The notes: generated by a model not told the origin, from the sequence alone. DNA of 62,000 bases from Cristatella mucedo (GCA_009760855.2 WPIO01000064.1:980001-1042000); one strand, 5' to 3'. Counted from the first letter of the stretch, positions 1 through 13,001 are shown. Numbers and translations are program-made.

Positions 1-149
1 ATGGCTTCTGGTGAATGAAAGAATACAGAGCAAACTTCATACTTTGACCCGAAATGCCTGACATGGCTTGGCTCATTCATACCCAAATAAACAGCTGAAC
101 AAGTTTCAGCTTCCTCGTGGGCCACATAAGCTTTTGCTCTGCAGGCCCT

Positions 150-328
150 GGATTGTGGACCTGTGAATGTCACCCCTAACCATGTTTTTCTTTATGTTTA
201 TTGAAAATGCTACCAGTAACCATTCGATCGTGCTTTCTATACAGCAAATTTAAAGTGCCCAGAAAGAGATTAAGAGATTGAGTCATCTGAGGGCGCTATG
301 CCAAATGTATTATTATTATTATTATTAA
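150..328 (+). mobile_element. L2-type LINE 3' tail
   Basis: The fragment matches the 3' untranslated end of the L2 copy at 46.3-47.8 kb: CACCCCTAACCATG, then AAAGTGCCCAGAAAGAGATT, GAGGGCGCTATG, and a terminal (ATT)n. Only the last 180 bases of the element are recognisable, typical of 5'-truncated LINE insertion. Confidence 0.75.
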
Positions 329-1483
329 CAAAGTGAAAGTTTGCATATTAATGGCAATCAAATTTGACTAGTGACATGTGATACATGCACCCACCGTTTC
401 ATGTCTGACGCATTTGCCAATAATTGGCCCTTTGCCTGGCCTGAAAGCCCATCAAGAATCGGGCAAGAGTTTCGACCTCTCTTTACCACATTGCGCAAGT
501 TAAGTGATAGAACTATGTGAATGCCTGTGCATGTGTGTGTTTGTACATGTGCCTGCATGTGTAGGTGTGTGTGCACATGTGCGTGTGTGCTAGTCTCTGT
601 CACTGCTGTGAGTCCAGGTTCTGAGATCGCTAAATGCTAGTGGCAGCAATGAAGCGTGGCACCTTTGCCAAACCCATCACGCCAGAAAACGTTAGAACTC
701 CTAGGAGTCTAGATTTCGGCACTACGTGAGCATATGACAACACCTAGGATGGCTGAAGACTGCTTGTAGTGCGGCTTATCTCTTTGCCGTCATCTACAGG
801 TAGTGGGTTGGCTCTGGAATGACCTTCACCAAAAGTCAATATTGATCTGCATCGACGTTGGGAGCTCAAGTTGCTTAGCAGTGTAGTTACTCTGGTCCCA
901 GTGTCCATGTTTGCTTGATCAAGACTTTTTGGCTGCAAAGACCACAAAGTCTAGCTGCTTCATGTTCTTCAAAAGCATATTCCCCTATACAATTCCGTGC
1001 AAAAGACTTCATCATTGGGTTGTTCGTTCCATTACGTTGTTGCGCCGTATTTCAATTCTTCAATTTTGATTGTTAGTTTTCCGACTTTTTACACACCAGT
1101 CTTGGCAGCTCCATTACACATAAAAAGTTTACTCACGAAAGGCTTCGAAAAAGCCGATCCAATGAGCACATAATGTATGCTCTGGCATAAATGTATTTTG
1201 TATTTGTACTTGGGTGTGTATGTTTGTGCACTCACGTGTGCCAACGTTTGCATGGGTGTGAGTGCATGTGTTTGCTGATGTCCATGTTTGTGCACACATT
1301 TGCACTCGTATTGGTCTGTGTGCTCGCCTGTATGTGCATGGTCACGTATGTCTATGCGTACCTGGTTTTGCATGCGAATGTGCCTCCCATCGGGTTTATG
1401 TCCTTGAGTGTGCACATGATAACGCAGGTAAGCTCATACCTAGCATTTTTGAGTGCTTATGGTCGAGTTTGATTGTGTGCTTG
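329..1483. other. No gene seen; degenerate TG/CA-rich segments
   Basis: I see no gene here. Positions 520-600 and 1190-1430 are impure TG-rich sequence, which explains the short Cys/Val/His-rich ORFs in this stretch. Confidence 0.5.
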
Positions 1484-1509
1484 TATGTGTGTTATGTGTG
1501 TGTGTGTGT

Positions 1510-1562
<53 letters not shown>

Positions 1563-1650
1563 TCTGTGTGTCTGTGTGTCTCACTGGGGGGCTACCACTT
1601 TTAATTTTTAGTGGCCTTTTTAGGTAAAATCACCTGTTTATTACAGCATT
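1484..1650 (+). repeat. (GT)n microsatellite with a shared 3' flank
   Basis: A (GT)n tract at 1484-1580 is followed by CTCACTGGGGGGCTACCACT and AGTGGCC. The same flank follows the (GT)n tract at 4780-4895. The flank contains an imperfect inverted repeat (GGCTACCACT with AGTGGCC). Confidence 0.75.
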
Positions 1651-1680
1651 TGGTGGATCGTCTTGATTCGTCCTTCGTGT

Positions 1681-1755
1681 GCATGTACCTGCTTACACTA
1701 TGATCTTACACTATCCACTTACACTATGCCGTGTACCTGCTTACACTATGATGCT
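1681..1755 (+). repeat. Short imperfect direct repeat (GTACCTGCTTACACTATGAT)
   Basis: Two 20-base copies at about 1684 and 1733 bracket two shorter TTACACTAT copies. It probably arose by local slippage or duplication. Confidence 0.6.
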
Positions 1756-1779
1756 TGTGGATATGACAACCAATGATCA

Positions 1780-1862
1780 GGTAATGTTTTCTATATTTCA
1801 TCTGTAAAGTGCCTACAGAGAGATTCGGTTGTCTGAAGGCACTATGCAAATGTATCATTACT
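1780..1862 (+). mobile_element. L2-type LINE 3' tail remnant
   Basis: TGTAAAGTGCCTACAGAGAG followed by TCTGAAGGCACTATGCAAAT matches the conserved L2 3' end found elsewhere in the window, with a degraded (ATT)n. Confidence 0.65.
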
Positions 1863-2195
1863 TTTATGAATAAGATTATGGCATGACTTCTGCCTGGCCC
1901 CTATATAATGCGTTAACGGTCCAGACTGCATTCGTCCTCTCAAGGAGCAGCAGTCTGCTGGTCGTTGAGTCTTAGCTCCGAGCTGGAGCTGCTGTAAGCA
2001 CGTTAGCGAGTCGGCTAAAAGTGGCCAGTTGAATCAGCTGCAATATAAAGGCTATTGTTGAGCTTTTCCTAACATGGTGTTTAATTTGGCGCTCTGTGTT
2101 GTTATCGTCAGCGCATTGTTAGCTAAGGTCTCTGCACATTGCACGCGTTGGTTGTGTCGCTACCTGAACTATGTGAGGGTTGTGCAGTGATAATA

Positions 2196-2895
2196 CAGTC
2201 ATTTTTGGCGGGCTAAAACTAGTTATTTAATAAATTGTGCATACTGGCATCGTTCCTAGCTACTGCTTCGAAAAGAAATACGCTTACATCGAAGAAAAAG
2301 TTGCAAGTTTTGGAGGGGCTTAAATAAAAAAGAAAAAGCGATCTGCTGTCGCTGACGAGTTCGACGTGAGTCAGTCGACTACAGCGATTCCACCAAGTCT
2401 AGCAGTGGCTACTGAGCTACTTTCGCTATAAGATTTCGATGCTTTTCTAGACTGCTAAAACGAAGTCGCATGCCATTGCACATAAACCGATGCTGAAATT
2501 TGCAAGCAAATACAGTGCAAGCATCAAACTGGGGATATTGACAACTACAGAGAAGAGCTTGAAGAGATGACGTACGAAGAGGTGAGGTAGGCAGAGTCTC
2601 GGACAAAGAGGCAATAACAGGAAGCCCTTCGTCAGTAGTTGGAGAATTGCGATTGAGCAATTGCAGATAAGATCGCGAGAAAATCACATGCGGCGAAAAA
2701 TTCCGAAGATTCCTTTAAGTAAACAGAGCATTATTATGTTTGCCTTGATTGTTTTTCGGTGTTAAACGCAAAATAATAAAGAAATTATGTTTAAGTTTGG
2801 AGCAATATTAGTCTCACTCTGCATTTGGGAATACTCTGCATATACGAAAGCATACTTTCAGACCGAGCTTATTCTTATAAGTGGAGTTGACTGTA
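2196..2895 (+). mobile_element. Decayed pogo/Tigger-like DNA transposon
   Basis: The right end is a TIR-like sequence that reads on the minus strand as TACAGTCAACTCCACTTATA, ending in a TA dinucleotide. A TACAGTCA motif at 2194-2201 may be the left end, although only the first bases agree. Reading + from 2285, the frame YIEEKVASF, a stop, then RSAVADEFDVSQSTTAI resembles the CENP-B/pogo N-terminal helix-turn-helix. A separate open stretch near 2538 (DIDNYREELEEMTYEEVR) could be part of the transposase C-terminus. Stops and an apparent internal deletion make it inactive. In this family the DNA-binding domain recognises the inverted ends and insertion duplicates TA. Confidence 0.55.
2285..2383 (+). 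pseudogene. Relic of pogo-type transposase DNA-binding domain
   Basis: The fragment translates to a CENP-B-N/pogo-like helix-turn-helix with the diagnostic core RSAVADEFDVSQSTT (small-residue turn followed by SQST). It has an internal TAA at 2321-2323 and no usable start. The catalytic DDE core is not visible in the 700-bp element, so it is non-autonomous. Confidence 0.5.
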
Positions 2896-3254
2896 CCTCA
2901 CGTCGGCCAAAAGTGAATAGGTGGAAAAACAATGCAAAATAACAGATGCGAAATCATAGCTATTTACGCTGGTGTCATCACCGCACCACAAGAACTCCTT
3001 GAGAAACTCATACCGTCGGCTCATCGACTGGAGAGGCGTGGTCGGCTCACAACCACCACACATTTGTAGGACCTACCGACTTCTCCATCCACTCTACGCT
3101 GGGCTCAATTTCTGGCCATGCCCTATCAACTTCTACTTACGGGTAGCTAATGTTAACTTCTGCAGCAATACACGCTGGTATCTTCGGTGAACAGGGAGCA
3201 GCGGCTTCCAAGCCCGGACAGAACTAGGTGGCAAAGGCAGCGATCGTGAGTAAC

Positions 3255-3345
3255 AGTAATAAATCATTTGAAATAGCGACCTCAGCGAACTTAATCTCTT
3301 TCTAGGCACTTTGCACTAGCGGCAAAGGAAGCACGATCGATGCGT
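3255..3345 (-). mobile_element. L2-type LINE 3' tail, minus strand
   Basis: GAACTTAATCTCTTTCTAGG then CACTTTGCACTAGCGGCAAA matches the reverse complement of the L2 3' end, with a degraded AAT tract at its left edge. Confidence 0.7.
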
Positions 3346-3350
3346 GCACA

Positions 3351-4214
3351 CTGTCAACAAGTGAAGGTGCTTGTCTCGGCCGACACAGCACAAATACCTG
3401 GCGATCGTGCATCGTGCATTGAAATCGCTGCAGGCGGCTTGTAGGCGCAGCACCGACGCACGCGCGTCTGCCGACAACAGCAGGGGTCACGGAAGCAGCG
3501 AAGAGCGCCCTCTAGCTCGACATAAAAACTCCACATCCGTAGCGTAGAGAAGACAATTCGTCAGCGGCGGAGGGTTACGCATGCTTAACCGCGGCCACGA
3601 CGTGCAGTTTGCACTCCGCCTCGTTGCGGAGTCATGTTTGGCACTGATTGCTACAACTTTCTTCAGTTTTTCTCAACTCAGAGCTAATCTTGAAAAGGAT
3701 GACTAAGCGACCTCTATAGCTCCATAAAACGTAATGAAAACGCAATCTCGACTAGCAGCATGAACTCCTGCCAGGTTCAACCTGAGGTTACCACAGTCGC
3801 CAGGAGCCCCGCTCCTTTGCTAGGCCTCTGCCAACTCGCTGCCGGTTACTAGGCTTCTACGAGCATGATACCTTGGCCGTAGACTATCGCGTAATCAGCT
3901 CGCAGCCATTACAGTTCGGGAGCCGCGAATGATGAATATCTGTCATAATCTGGTGTATTTGGCAAGACGCCGTTTTCTCGATTCTCGAGCACGGCCGACA
4001 AACTATGATCATTTCAGTGATCGCCGACGTAGCTTGAGAAACAGCTCGCGGCTGGGCTGCTCGTCGACTGCTCGTCGACTCGTGGCTGACTTGAAGCCCG
4101 TTGCTATGTGCGGCCTTGTCGTTCGCGATGTGGCGCAGTCATGGCCCGGTTATGGCCGCGTTGACCGTGCTGTGGCCAGTTTATGGCCCGCCGACATTAA
4201 TGGCTGGTATGAAT
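3351..4214. other. No gene seen
   Basis: Short overlapping ORFs on both strands carry no domain that I recognise, and no repeat family could be assigned. Confidence 0.4.
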
Positions 4215-4600
4215 ACTGCTATGTAATGTGATGCAATGTATTTCCGTCTGTAACTCCACAAAGCCACAAAGACAATGTTGGTGTTACGCAGGAGAGTTTT
4301 GTATAGCGCACAGCATAAGCGACTTTCGGTACGCATTCGGTAACCAAATGACTTCGTCTCGCGCAATAAAGAGAAAGTGGAAAGCATAGCAGAGTCGGGA
4401 GAGCAGTTGAGGGAGTGAGTAGCATGGAAGTAGCAGCTCAGGACCGCTGCAAAGGATGAGCCCTAGTCGGCAGCAGGAGAGCAGTTGTCGTTTCGTAAGA
4501 ATTGTGGACGCGAGTTCCACAGTCTTGGACCGACGAAGCCAAAGCTTCTGTCGCCAGCGGTCTTTAAGCGGAGGAATGGAACGGCTATCTTGGATTATTG
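4215..4600 (-). mobile_element. CR1-type LINE (family B) 3' fragment
   Basis: The fragment closely matches the 3' part of the family B element at 41541-42965: TTTCCGTCTGTAACTCCACA, GTTACGCAGGAGAGTTTTGT, GGTCTTTAAGCGGAGGAATG. It lies on the minus strand and keeps the ATTACATT-type terminal repeat. It encodes degraded C-terminal reverse transcriptase sequence. Confidence 0.75.
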
Positions 4601-4779
4601 ATTAATGGGGGAGAAGCCGCAGCTTGGGACAATGCACCTGAGGCATTCCGAGTTCATTTCTGAGTCGGAAGCCAACGAAGCCGGAAGTTGGTTTTCGAAG
4701 AGCCGACTAGCTCGGTGCCAAAGCGTAGGCGAGCCATTGTATTTTGATTTGATATGGCTGGCGACCGAGCTTCGTGTGT

Positions 4780-4950
4780 GTGACTGACATGTGTGTGTCT
4801 GTGTGTTTGTGTGTGTCTACGCCTGCGTGTGTGCGTCTATGTGTGTGTGTGTTTGTCGGTGTGTGTGTGTGTGGGTGTGTCTTTGCGTCTCACTGGGGGG
4901 TGGGCTACCACTCTTAAATCGTAGTGGCCTAAAATCAGGCACAACAGTTC
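4780..4950 (+). repeat. (GT)n microsatellite with the shared 3' flank, copy 2
   Basis: An interrupted (GT)n tract is followed by CTCACTGGGGGGTGGGCTAC, CACTCTTAAA and GTAGTGGCCTAAAATCA. This is the same flank as at 1582-1640. Confidence 0.75.
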
Positions 4951-5306
4951 GCTCTCAGTTTGCAAGTTCGAGGTTAGTTTCGGGTGCGTCTATCGTTCTT
5001 CAAAGGTTCGAATAAATATCTGACACTATGGAGGCGAGTCTTTTGAGAAAGATCTGAAAAGGCTGGCCAACCACGAGCCATCGGCGCGCAGGTTCAAGCT
5101 CTCCGAATGAAAGAATAAATTTATTTTTAAACTTTCGTATCTAAAGAGGTTTATTTGATCTAACACTGAAGCGCGGAGCTGCAGCCGTCACTTGTGATTT
5201 CTCACGAAACGAGGAACAGGAAGTTTCGTATATGACTAAACAGTCTTTTTCAGGCTGCGCTCTTCACTTATGACTTCATATGTATTTTTGAGGTGGAAAA
5301 CATCAT

Positions 5307-5307
<1 letters not shown>

Positions 5308-5386
<79 letters not shown>
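5308..5386. repeat. (TA)n microsatellite
   Basis: About 79 bp of nearly pure TA repeat with two TG interruptions near the middle. Confidence 0.98.
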
Positions 5387-5388
<2 letters not shown>

Positions 5389-5744
5389 AACCTCTGCTGT
5401 ACACAGGGTCCACTGAGACTTCCGGCTGGTTTTTTGCTTAGGCGCCGGCGAGACCTTCTCGGCCAGCTCCTTAGAGGCGCAGAATAAGAGTCTGTTTCTT
5501 TGAGAGACTAATGCGCCATACATGTTGGTGGGAGATGCCGTATTTTTGTAGGGAAAAGCTACCACGCCCGCAGGGCTGGCGGCTCGGCAAGCCTTCGTCG
5601 GCTTCTGAGGTGCAGCTTCGCGGTTCCGTCTTTGCGGGGAGCCATCGGGCCACCGGAAGAGGTGCCCGTTCAGCGCTCCGGTTGCGGCTGGTCAGCCGCT
5701 TGAAGATGGGGCTCAGAGGCTCCGTGCATGCACGTAGGCATCTC

Positions 5745-5995
5745 TGTCAGTAACTCGGCCAAGCCACAGAACTAATCGGGTGCTACGCAGAAGAGCTCTC
5801 TATAGCGCACTCAGCGAGCCCTGAGCGGCTTCCGCCAGGCGTGCCCCGTAGCCGGCGGACTTCATCTCAAGCAACGAAGAGAAAGCGACAAGCACAGCTG
5901 AGTCCAAAATGCAGTAAAGGAGATTAGTAGCATCGAAGCGGCAGCACAGGACGGCTGGAAAGAATGCTGCCTCGGTCGGCAGCAGAATCAGATCA
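5745..5995 (-). mobile_element. Degraded family B LINE 3' fragment
   Basis: GTGCTACGCAGAAGAGCTCT, TATAGCGCACTCAGCGAGCC and GCAACGAAGAGAAAGCGACA align with the family B 3' region at 41590-41700, with many substitutions. Confidence 0.6.
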
Positions 5996-7504
5996 GCGTG
6001 CTGGTCAACAGCGACAGGTTGACGGTTTCAAGCCTCCACAAGTCGCCCAAGAATGCCGATATTATGCGCGCGTGTCGCGTCACGGTTAATTTGATTTCCC
6101 TCTGTTGGAAATGCGGCGGTCCATTTCTGGTGATATACAGGCTCACAGGAAATGGTGGTGCGCGGCGGGCTCAGGGAGCGACTCTAGAGGCCTAGCGTCG
6201 GGTAGCGCGCATTGGATAAGAACCGTTAAAGGTATTTCCCTAGATGCGACCATAATTTTCTCGTATAGATTCGCTTAATAACGAGCTAAAGCGGAGTGCG
6301 TTAAGCGCGCAAGTTCAGGGTCCAATTATCGGGGGCTGTCATTTCAATATTAGAGTGGTTATATTTTTGAAGTTGCTAAAGAACTGCTTTGTGTGCGAAA
6401 CTGGAGTGGCCTGCAGACAGACGTGCAGTTTTGGCCTCTCACGCAATGAAAGCTACACGTTTCTTGACAGGGCGCTTCGTGTAAAGAGGCCTATGGGACT
6501 CACACCTTCGGCACGGACTTTTAAGCTCTCGCATGTGGCTCACGCGCAACCAATCCCAGACCTGCTAAAGAGATTTATCTGGGAGGACTTGCAAGATATT
6601 GGGTTGAAATTGTGCAGCACCATTTGTTAATATTTGGCTCCCCGTGCTAAATCCAGGCCATGTACTTTTTTGCAAATACAGAGGTGTTCAGGCTGAGCTA
6701 TTTTGCGAGGGCTCTTAGGTGCTTGCTCTTAGGCTCTTGCTCTTCGCCACCGTCGTGTCGTGGATTCGAGTCGTGCAGTTGGCGATGTCCAGTTGGCGAG
6801 CGATAACCAGTCGGCGATCCGATGCAGTTGGCGATATAGTGCTCGCTGCACGCGGGTATGACAGCCATTGTGGCTGTTCTATCGAAATAAATGTGGCTGT
6901 TAAAGCCGCAAGGTTTTTCCTTTTCCTCTTTTTTGCGTGCGAATCGCTGGCACGCGAGTTTTGGTAATTCGGTATGCGGCGCGCACGAAACAAGCAGCAG
7001 TCGGCCCGTAAAAGGGAAACAGAAGATGGGAAAGGATTCGTAAATAGCATTGCTCGCAAGAGTGCTTGCGCGAATATACGCATTCGAATGTTTAACTTTA
7101 AGGCTTGTTTTTGGAGAAAACTAAAGATAAAAGAAGACAAGCGAGACAAAGAAAGAACGAGCCCGAAGTGAAGCTTGGCGAACCGTCGAAATTTGAACAG
7201 AATATACTCAACTTTAAGTGGCGCGAGCGGTATGCGACGAGCGCTCGAAGCGGACCACGACGCTCTCGGATAAAAATGCCGAAGCTTCGACGAGTTGGAC
7301 GCAAATGGCGCCGGCGGAGGCCAACCGGCACACTGGTCCCTGTTTCCGGTTGATTAACGTTTCCGGCACTAGCCCGGGACGTACCATCGTCGGAAGCTCG
7401 AGGGAGCGCGCCTGCTGTAAATATCGCGAAAGCTGCAGAGGCGAGCTCGCGCGGGCTTGCGCTTCAACCACTAGCCGACATTGGCTTAAACTATATCCTG
7501 CTTA
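5996..7504. other. No gene seen
   Basis: Several 60-144 codon ORFs overlap on both strands without recognisable domains. The stretch becomes more GC-rich toward the CGG tract. Confidence 0.4.
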
Positions 7505-7577
7505 ATGCCTAGGTTCGCCGCTTCCGCTGGGGTAGCAGCGTTCGCTCTGGCTAGCAGCACCCGTAGAGCTCACCAGC

Positions 7578-7733
<156 letters not shown>

Positions 7734-8039
7734 CAGGTCCGGGGCTGAACGCTAATGCCGTGGCCGCCGGCAGCTCAGTCATTCCGCCGCTGAGGTTTCT
7801 CGTCAACTGCTGCTCACTTTGCTGCTGCGCAGCGACTATCATCCCGCGCCGCTTCCGTCGGCGGATCTTGTACTTAATAGTCCGCTGAGACGGTCGGCGC
7901 TGACAACTTCTGAGCGAGGCCCACGGTCTCGCGGCGCTACGATTAGGCTGCGCTGGGTGGCGAGCAGACGGGCGACTGTGCAGAGCCGCTAGCGCAGCTT
8001 CGTTCCATTGGCCAGTCGTGCAGTCTGTCGCAGCTTGTG

Positions 8040-8424
<385 letters not shown>

Positions 8425-8684
8425 GCCCACAGCGTCACTGCTCTTGGCCAGTCCTGACAGCGTTGAAGAGTAGCCTATGGACGAAATCCACCTCGTACAG
8501 ACGTAAGATGGATGAATAAGGACCACTATTCCGGGCGCTCAATATGCTAATGCACGGACGTGTCAGCGGCTCGTGGAGGGACAGGTCGAAGAAATTCGAG
8601 CTGAGGCTCAATAGAATAGCAAACCCAATGCGCGTACCCAATGGTGTGTAGAGCTGCATACTTATGAAATCAGCGCGGTGACAG

Positions 8685-8833
8685 TTCGATTTAAGTCCGT
8701 TGGCTACCGAATCCGTTCCGGAAGCTTCTCAGGCTCTTAGTATGCTACCGAGAACTCTCCTATGTAATAATAACCACATCGTCTTGGCGGTTTTTTCAGT
8801 ACAGACGGAATAATTCAATACATTACATTGCAG
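8685..8833 (+). mobile_element. Family B LINE 3' end, plus strand
   Basis: GGCTACCGAATCCGTTCCGG, GAGAACTCTCCTATGTAA and CAGACGGAATAATTCAATAC then ATTACATTG match the sense-strand 3' terminus of family B, including its ATTACATT-type end. Confidence 0.65.
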
Positions 8834-9798
8834 CTGTTTGATCTGAGGTTTGAAAGGGCAGTTATTAGCCTTTAAAGAAATTCAATTAATGTCTCGCCGA
8901 GTTGTTGGCTTGTATGCTGGCTCAACATTCAACTCCGAATGACCTAATAAGTAATGAACAGATTTCAATCCCGTAAAGTCAGCAGGCCTTCATGACTGCC
9001 GGCGTCGTAACTAACGCTCAAGAAAATCTTCACGGGCCTTGAGTGAAAGCTTGCCTGCAGGCTGTCTACTGATGCTGGCCATTTGCACCTTGACTCTTGA
9101 CTCCTCATGCTTTCAAGTTTCGGCTGTACAGGCTCTTCAAGTATGCATCGCCGTCGGCAGATGTTACAGCCCCCCCCCCCCGATAGCCTTGGCATTGCCA
9201 GATAAGTAATCTCCTTTTCTGAAAGATTTTTGTCGATGAGGTTTCGTCTAAATTTAACCATGTAGCTAGCGACGTGAAATGTCTGCCTCGGAGATTCTCT
9301 GCCAGACGAGGCTTCAGGATGTTTCTGTGCTGGAGCTGGAGGGAAGAGGCTCCATTGATTTTCATCGCTCGCTCCCTCTGCCGGCTGCTTGCATTCCTTT
9401 AGGCCATGCTTCGTCATCTAGGTGCATAATATAAATCATAAGTGTCACAGTTGATGCTGATGACCTTCGGGAGCCAGTTCGCCTTGCCTGAGTCACCCGG
9501 AGCTATAAAAAGCATGGCCGCTATAGCCCTATTGCTGTCTGGCAGACGTGGGCTGTCGGAGGCAGACGGCCCATAATTTCTCAGCTATTTATGCGAGACG
9601 GCAAGCCTATCTGCAAGCAGCGATCAGCTCTAGCTGTCGCAGCAGCCCCATCGGAAGCTGAGAGGCCAGCCACCAGACGCCGGCCGTGGAAGCTGCCTCC
9701 CAGGCGTCTGCCAGGCATGCAGTCAGCAGCTGGCGCCAGAGTCGCGTCTGCCTGCATTACACTTTGCTCAGTTTTGCCTCGGCTTTTGATTTGCTCGA
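8834..9798. other. No gene seen; contains a C12 run
   Basis: A homopolymer C run lies at 9170-9181. Minus-strand ORFs of 86-150 codons cross it but show no domain. Confidence 0.4.
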
Positions 9799-9815
9799 CT
9801 CTCTCTTTCTCTGTC

Positions 9816-9892
<77 letters not shown>
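9799..9892. repeat. (CT)n microsatellite
   Basis: A nearly pure CT tract of about 94 bp. Confidence 0.97.
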
Positions 9893-9895
<3 letters not shown>

Positions 9896-10796
9896 ATGCA
9901 AGCAGGCCTGTGAGCTGCAGCAAGAGCAGGAGTTGCTGTAGCATAGAGTTCCGGCCACTGACCTCGGTTTCCGGCTCAGCCCAGCATTGCTGGGCTGAGC
10001 GAATGCAGGCAGCTGCATCAGCGTTCGTTCTCCCCCCCCCCCCGACCTGGGGCTCTACCGGCTGAGACACTTTTACAGTACGGCAGCAATGTGAATCTTG
10101 GAAGTGCTCGTGGGAAAAACTACCGAGAGCTCGATTCTGCCACTGGGAGTTGGCAGTGGTGTGGCAGGTGAAGCTCCAACAAATGGCTGCCAAGCTGATC
10201 TGTCAGGCTCGGCTCGTAGTCAGCAGCAGCTGCCGGCGGCGTGGCTCTGCTTTGCAGGCTTGGTAGGCAGCTTGAGCTACATGGTCAGCCCTGAAGTTGC
10301 TAAGACGCATGGTTGAGCTCGTGCAATCACGCCGGCAGGCTGCCCGGCTGCAGTAGGCTGCCCGGCTGATTGCAGCTCTGTTAGTACTCCCAGCTGCTCG
10401 ACTCAGCAGCATTGACTGAGGGGTGGGGTAGTTGGGCTAGGAGTAGAAGCTTTCGGCTGACCGGCATTTTGGCCATTCTTTGAATGACTATCGAGGCATC
10501 TGGTTGCCCCGGAAATGAGGTTGGTTGCAGCTGTGCATTCAAACTACTCGACTCGAAAGATTGATGACCTGTTTATCGGGATGGGTGGCGGCAGGTCTCT
10601 GGTCGACAGCCAAGAATGCAGACGTTGCAGCAATGTCTTCTGACTGCCTTGATCTGCCGAACACAGGCCCAAGACCGATTGCTTACCATTCATAGAGCGG
10701 CATCCAGTCTTTATATCATGGGCAGGCAACGAAATCCAAGGCCAGCCAGTAACTGCGTGGCTTGGCTAAAGTCTCACACGATGCCAAGTTCTGGGC

Positions 10797-11021
<225 letters not shown>

Positions 11022-11333
11022 CAAGTAGGCAGAGCAACTGGCAAAACGGCAACCCATGCACATGACCCCTTCGGTCGGTCGTTTGGGGCGTGGTGGAAGG
11101 GTCCCTGAGATCCAGGCTTCTTCTTCCTCTTCTGTAGGAGCCAAATTTTGCTCCGCACTGTGCGGTTGGTGCTAATTTCTACCGGCAGAGAAGGAGTAAA
11201 TGGTAAAGACTCAGCAATATTAATTGCTGACCCTCACAAAACAAGCAAAGCTCCTGTTCAAGTCATAGTTTCACACTGGTCGATGCCTTCGGGATTTCGC
11301 TCGTGCAAGTCAGCGAGCATGTTTTGCGATTGT

Positions 11334-11355
11334 GAATGTGTGAATGTGTTAGTGT

Positions 11356-11408
<53 letters not shown>
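11334..11408. repeat. (GT)n microsatellite
   Basis: A pure GT core at about 11351-11407. It lacks the ACTGGGGGG flank seen with the first two GT tracts. Confidence 0.95.
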
Positions 11409-12010
11409 CTTTATGCTAGATTAGTGACTGTATACTGTACATGCCTGTCTATGTACGTATGTATGGAAATGTATGTTTCGTAGAGCTATACTTATGTGCC
11501 TGCCTGTGGGTGAGAGGGTAAGTGCATTTGCACGTGCGTTTGTCAGTTAGTGCATGTATGAGCCGATCGTTTGTTGTCACACTTAGGTCTTGCAAACTTG
11601 TCACGTAGCATTCGCAGTTATGCTACTTTGACCAGTTCGGCCAACTGCAGTGCTCCAGCACTAACTCAGTAAGCAACCTGCTCGTAATAACGTCTGTGGC
11701 AAAATATTTCACTCTGCAGATCGCATTCTCATTACAAGCCGCTAGTGCTTCTGTGCTGCAGATCGTGTGTTTGACTTGATGAGTAGCTTCATCCAGTAGG
11801 CAGGTGGCACAGATAATTATATCCGGCTGCTTCCAGCCACGTGCTGAGTGGAAAGCCAAGTTTTCAAGCCATCAATCTCACTTGTCTGAAACAGGTCGGC
11901 GACTGATAGCCCGACTAGTGCCACCCGAATGTCCGTGAGCCTAGGCCACTTGCCTTCTGGTACTTAGAGAGCGAAGGCAAACCGGTGATCGATTGCAAGC
12001 TGCTGCTCCC
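11409..12010. other. No gene seen
   Basis: No domain-bearing ORF and no assignable repeat. Confidence 0.4.
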
Positions 12011-12105
12011 AGCACTCTCAGCTGCTGCTGCCAGCATTCTCAGTCCCTGATGTCAGCACTCTCAGCTGCTGCTGCCAGCATTCTCAGGCCCCTGATGTCA
12101 GCACT
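12011..12105 (+). repeat. 44-bp tandem duplication
   Basis: Two copies of a unit beginning CTCAGCTGCTGCTGCCAGCA, starting at 12017 and 12061, differ by a few bases. They lie about 0.9 kb upstream of the R-spondin start codon. Confidence 0.85.
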
Positions 12106-13001
12106 TGCAACTGCTGTTTGAGAGTGCAATCTTGTCTTGCTCTGGACCATAGCCGTCTGGAGGGGTGGGTGTGGAGGGGGCTACCAGTGACTGCAGCTTC
12201 CCCAGCCAAGCCAGCAGCCGACAATAAAGGGCTGATTGAATCACATGACCCAGGGGCTGGAGTCTCGGTATAAATTGCCCACAATTACCACGGTCGAGTT
12301 GGGGACCCTCATTGTTGCATAAACATGTCGGGCGAGATTTTTGGCACGGCCCCTCGGTAGCCTGGCACCAGTGGAGGCTTTGTCGGTCGGCCGGCCAGCG
12401 AGCCATTTATCGTTCTTCGGCAGGTCTGCCAGTCTCTGTGCCATTGTTTGTCACAGCTGCTGAGGAGCAGCCGGAACTGGTCGGCTCTGCACAGCACGCA
12501 TCAGAGCTCACAGCTGGTTCGAAAGCAGCGGCTGCTGCCATAACGACTGCCGACACCCACCAGCCTGCCAGCCAGTCACTCCACTGTTCCAGTTGCTTGC
12601 TCTCTGCAGCTGCTACAGCTCGAACAGGGAGCAGCGCTGCGACCCGGTCGGAGCGCTGCTCTGGCCAAGAGGGAGCAGGGGACTACTGAGAAGCTCGGAG
12701 CGGCGGCAGCGCTTTTTGGCAGCAAGTCGTCCCGCACCGAGCGCACACGTCCCGGGCAGCCAGGCGTCGCCGACTGGGCTAGGAAGTGGCAGGCGCCAGC
12801 CACTGCTCATTGCCAGCCGCTGCTGCTTGCTGCTGCTCGTGGCCGACCGCTCGCAGGAACGGGCTGCAAAGCCGTCTCGGAGCAGCAGCAGCAGCAGCGC
12901 CTTCTCATCCTGCAGTCGGCCTTCGCCACCCTCCGGCATCTGGGAAGGATGCGATTGCCGGCTGCCGATGCTAGGGCAGCGACCAGCCGCCACCACGAAC
13001 A
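12106..13001 (+). promoter_or_regulatory. GC-rich region upstream of the R-spondin start codon
   Basis: The stretch is GC-rich, with many CTGCTG/CAGCAG clusters and frequent CpG, and it runs directly into the proposed start codon. Several overlapping short ORFs exist on both strands but they show no domain and look like by-products of the base composition. It most plausibly holds the 5' untranslated region and promoter of R-spondin. No TATA box or initiator can be assigned with confidence. Confidence 0.3.
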
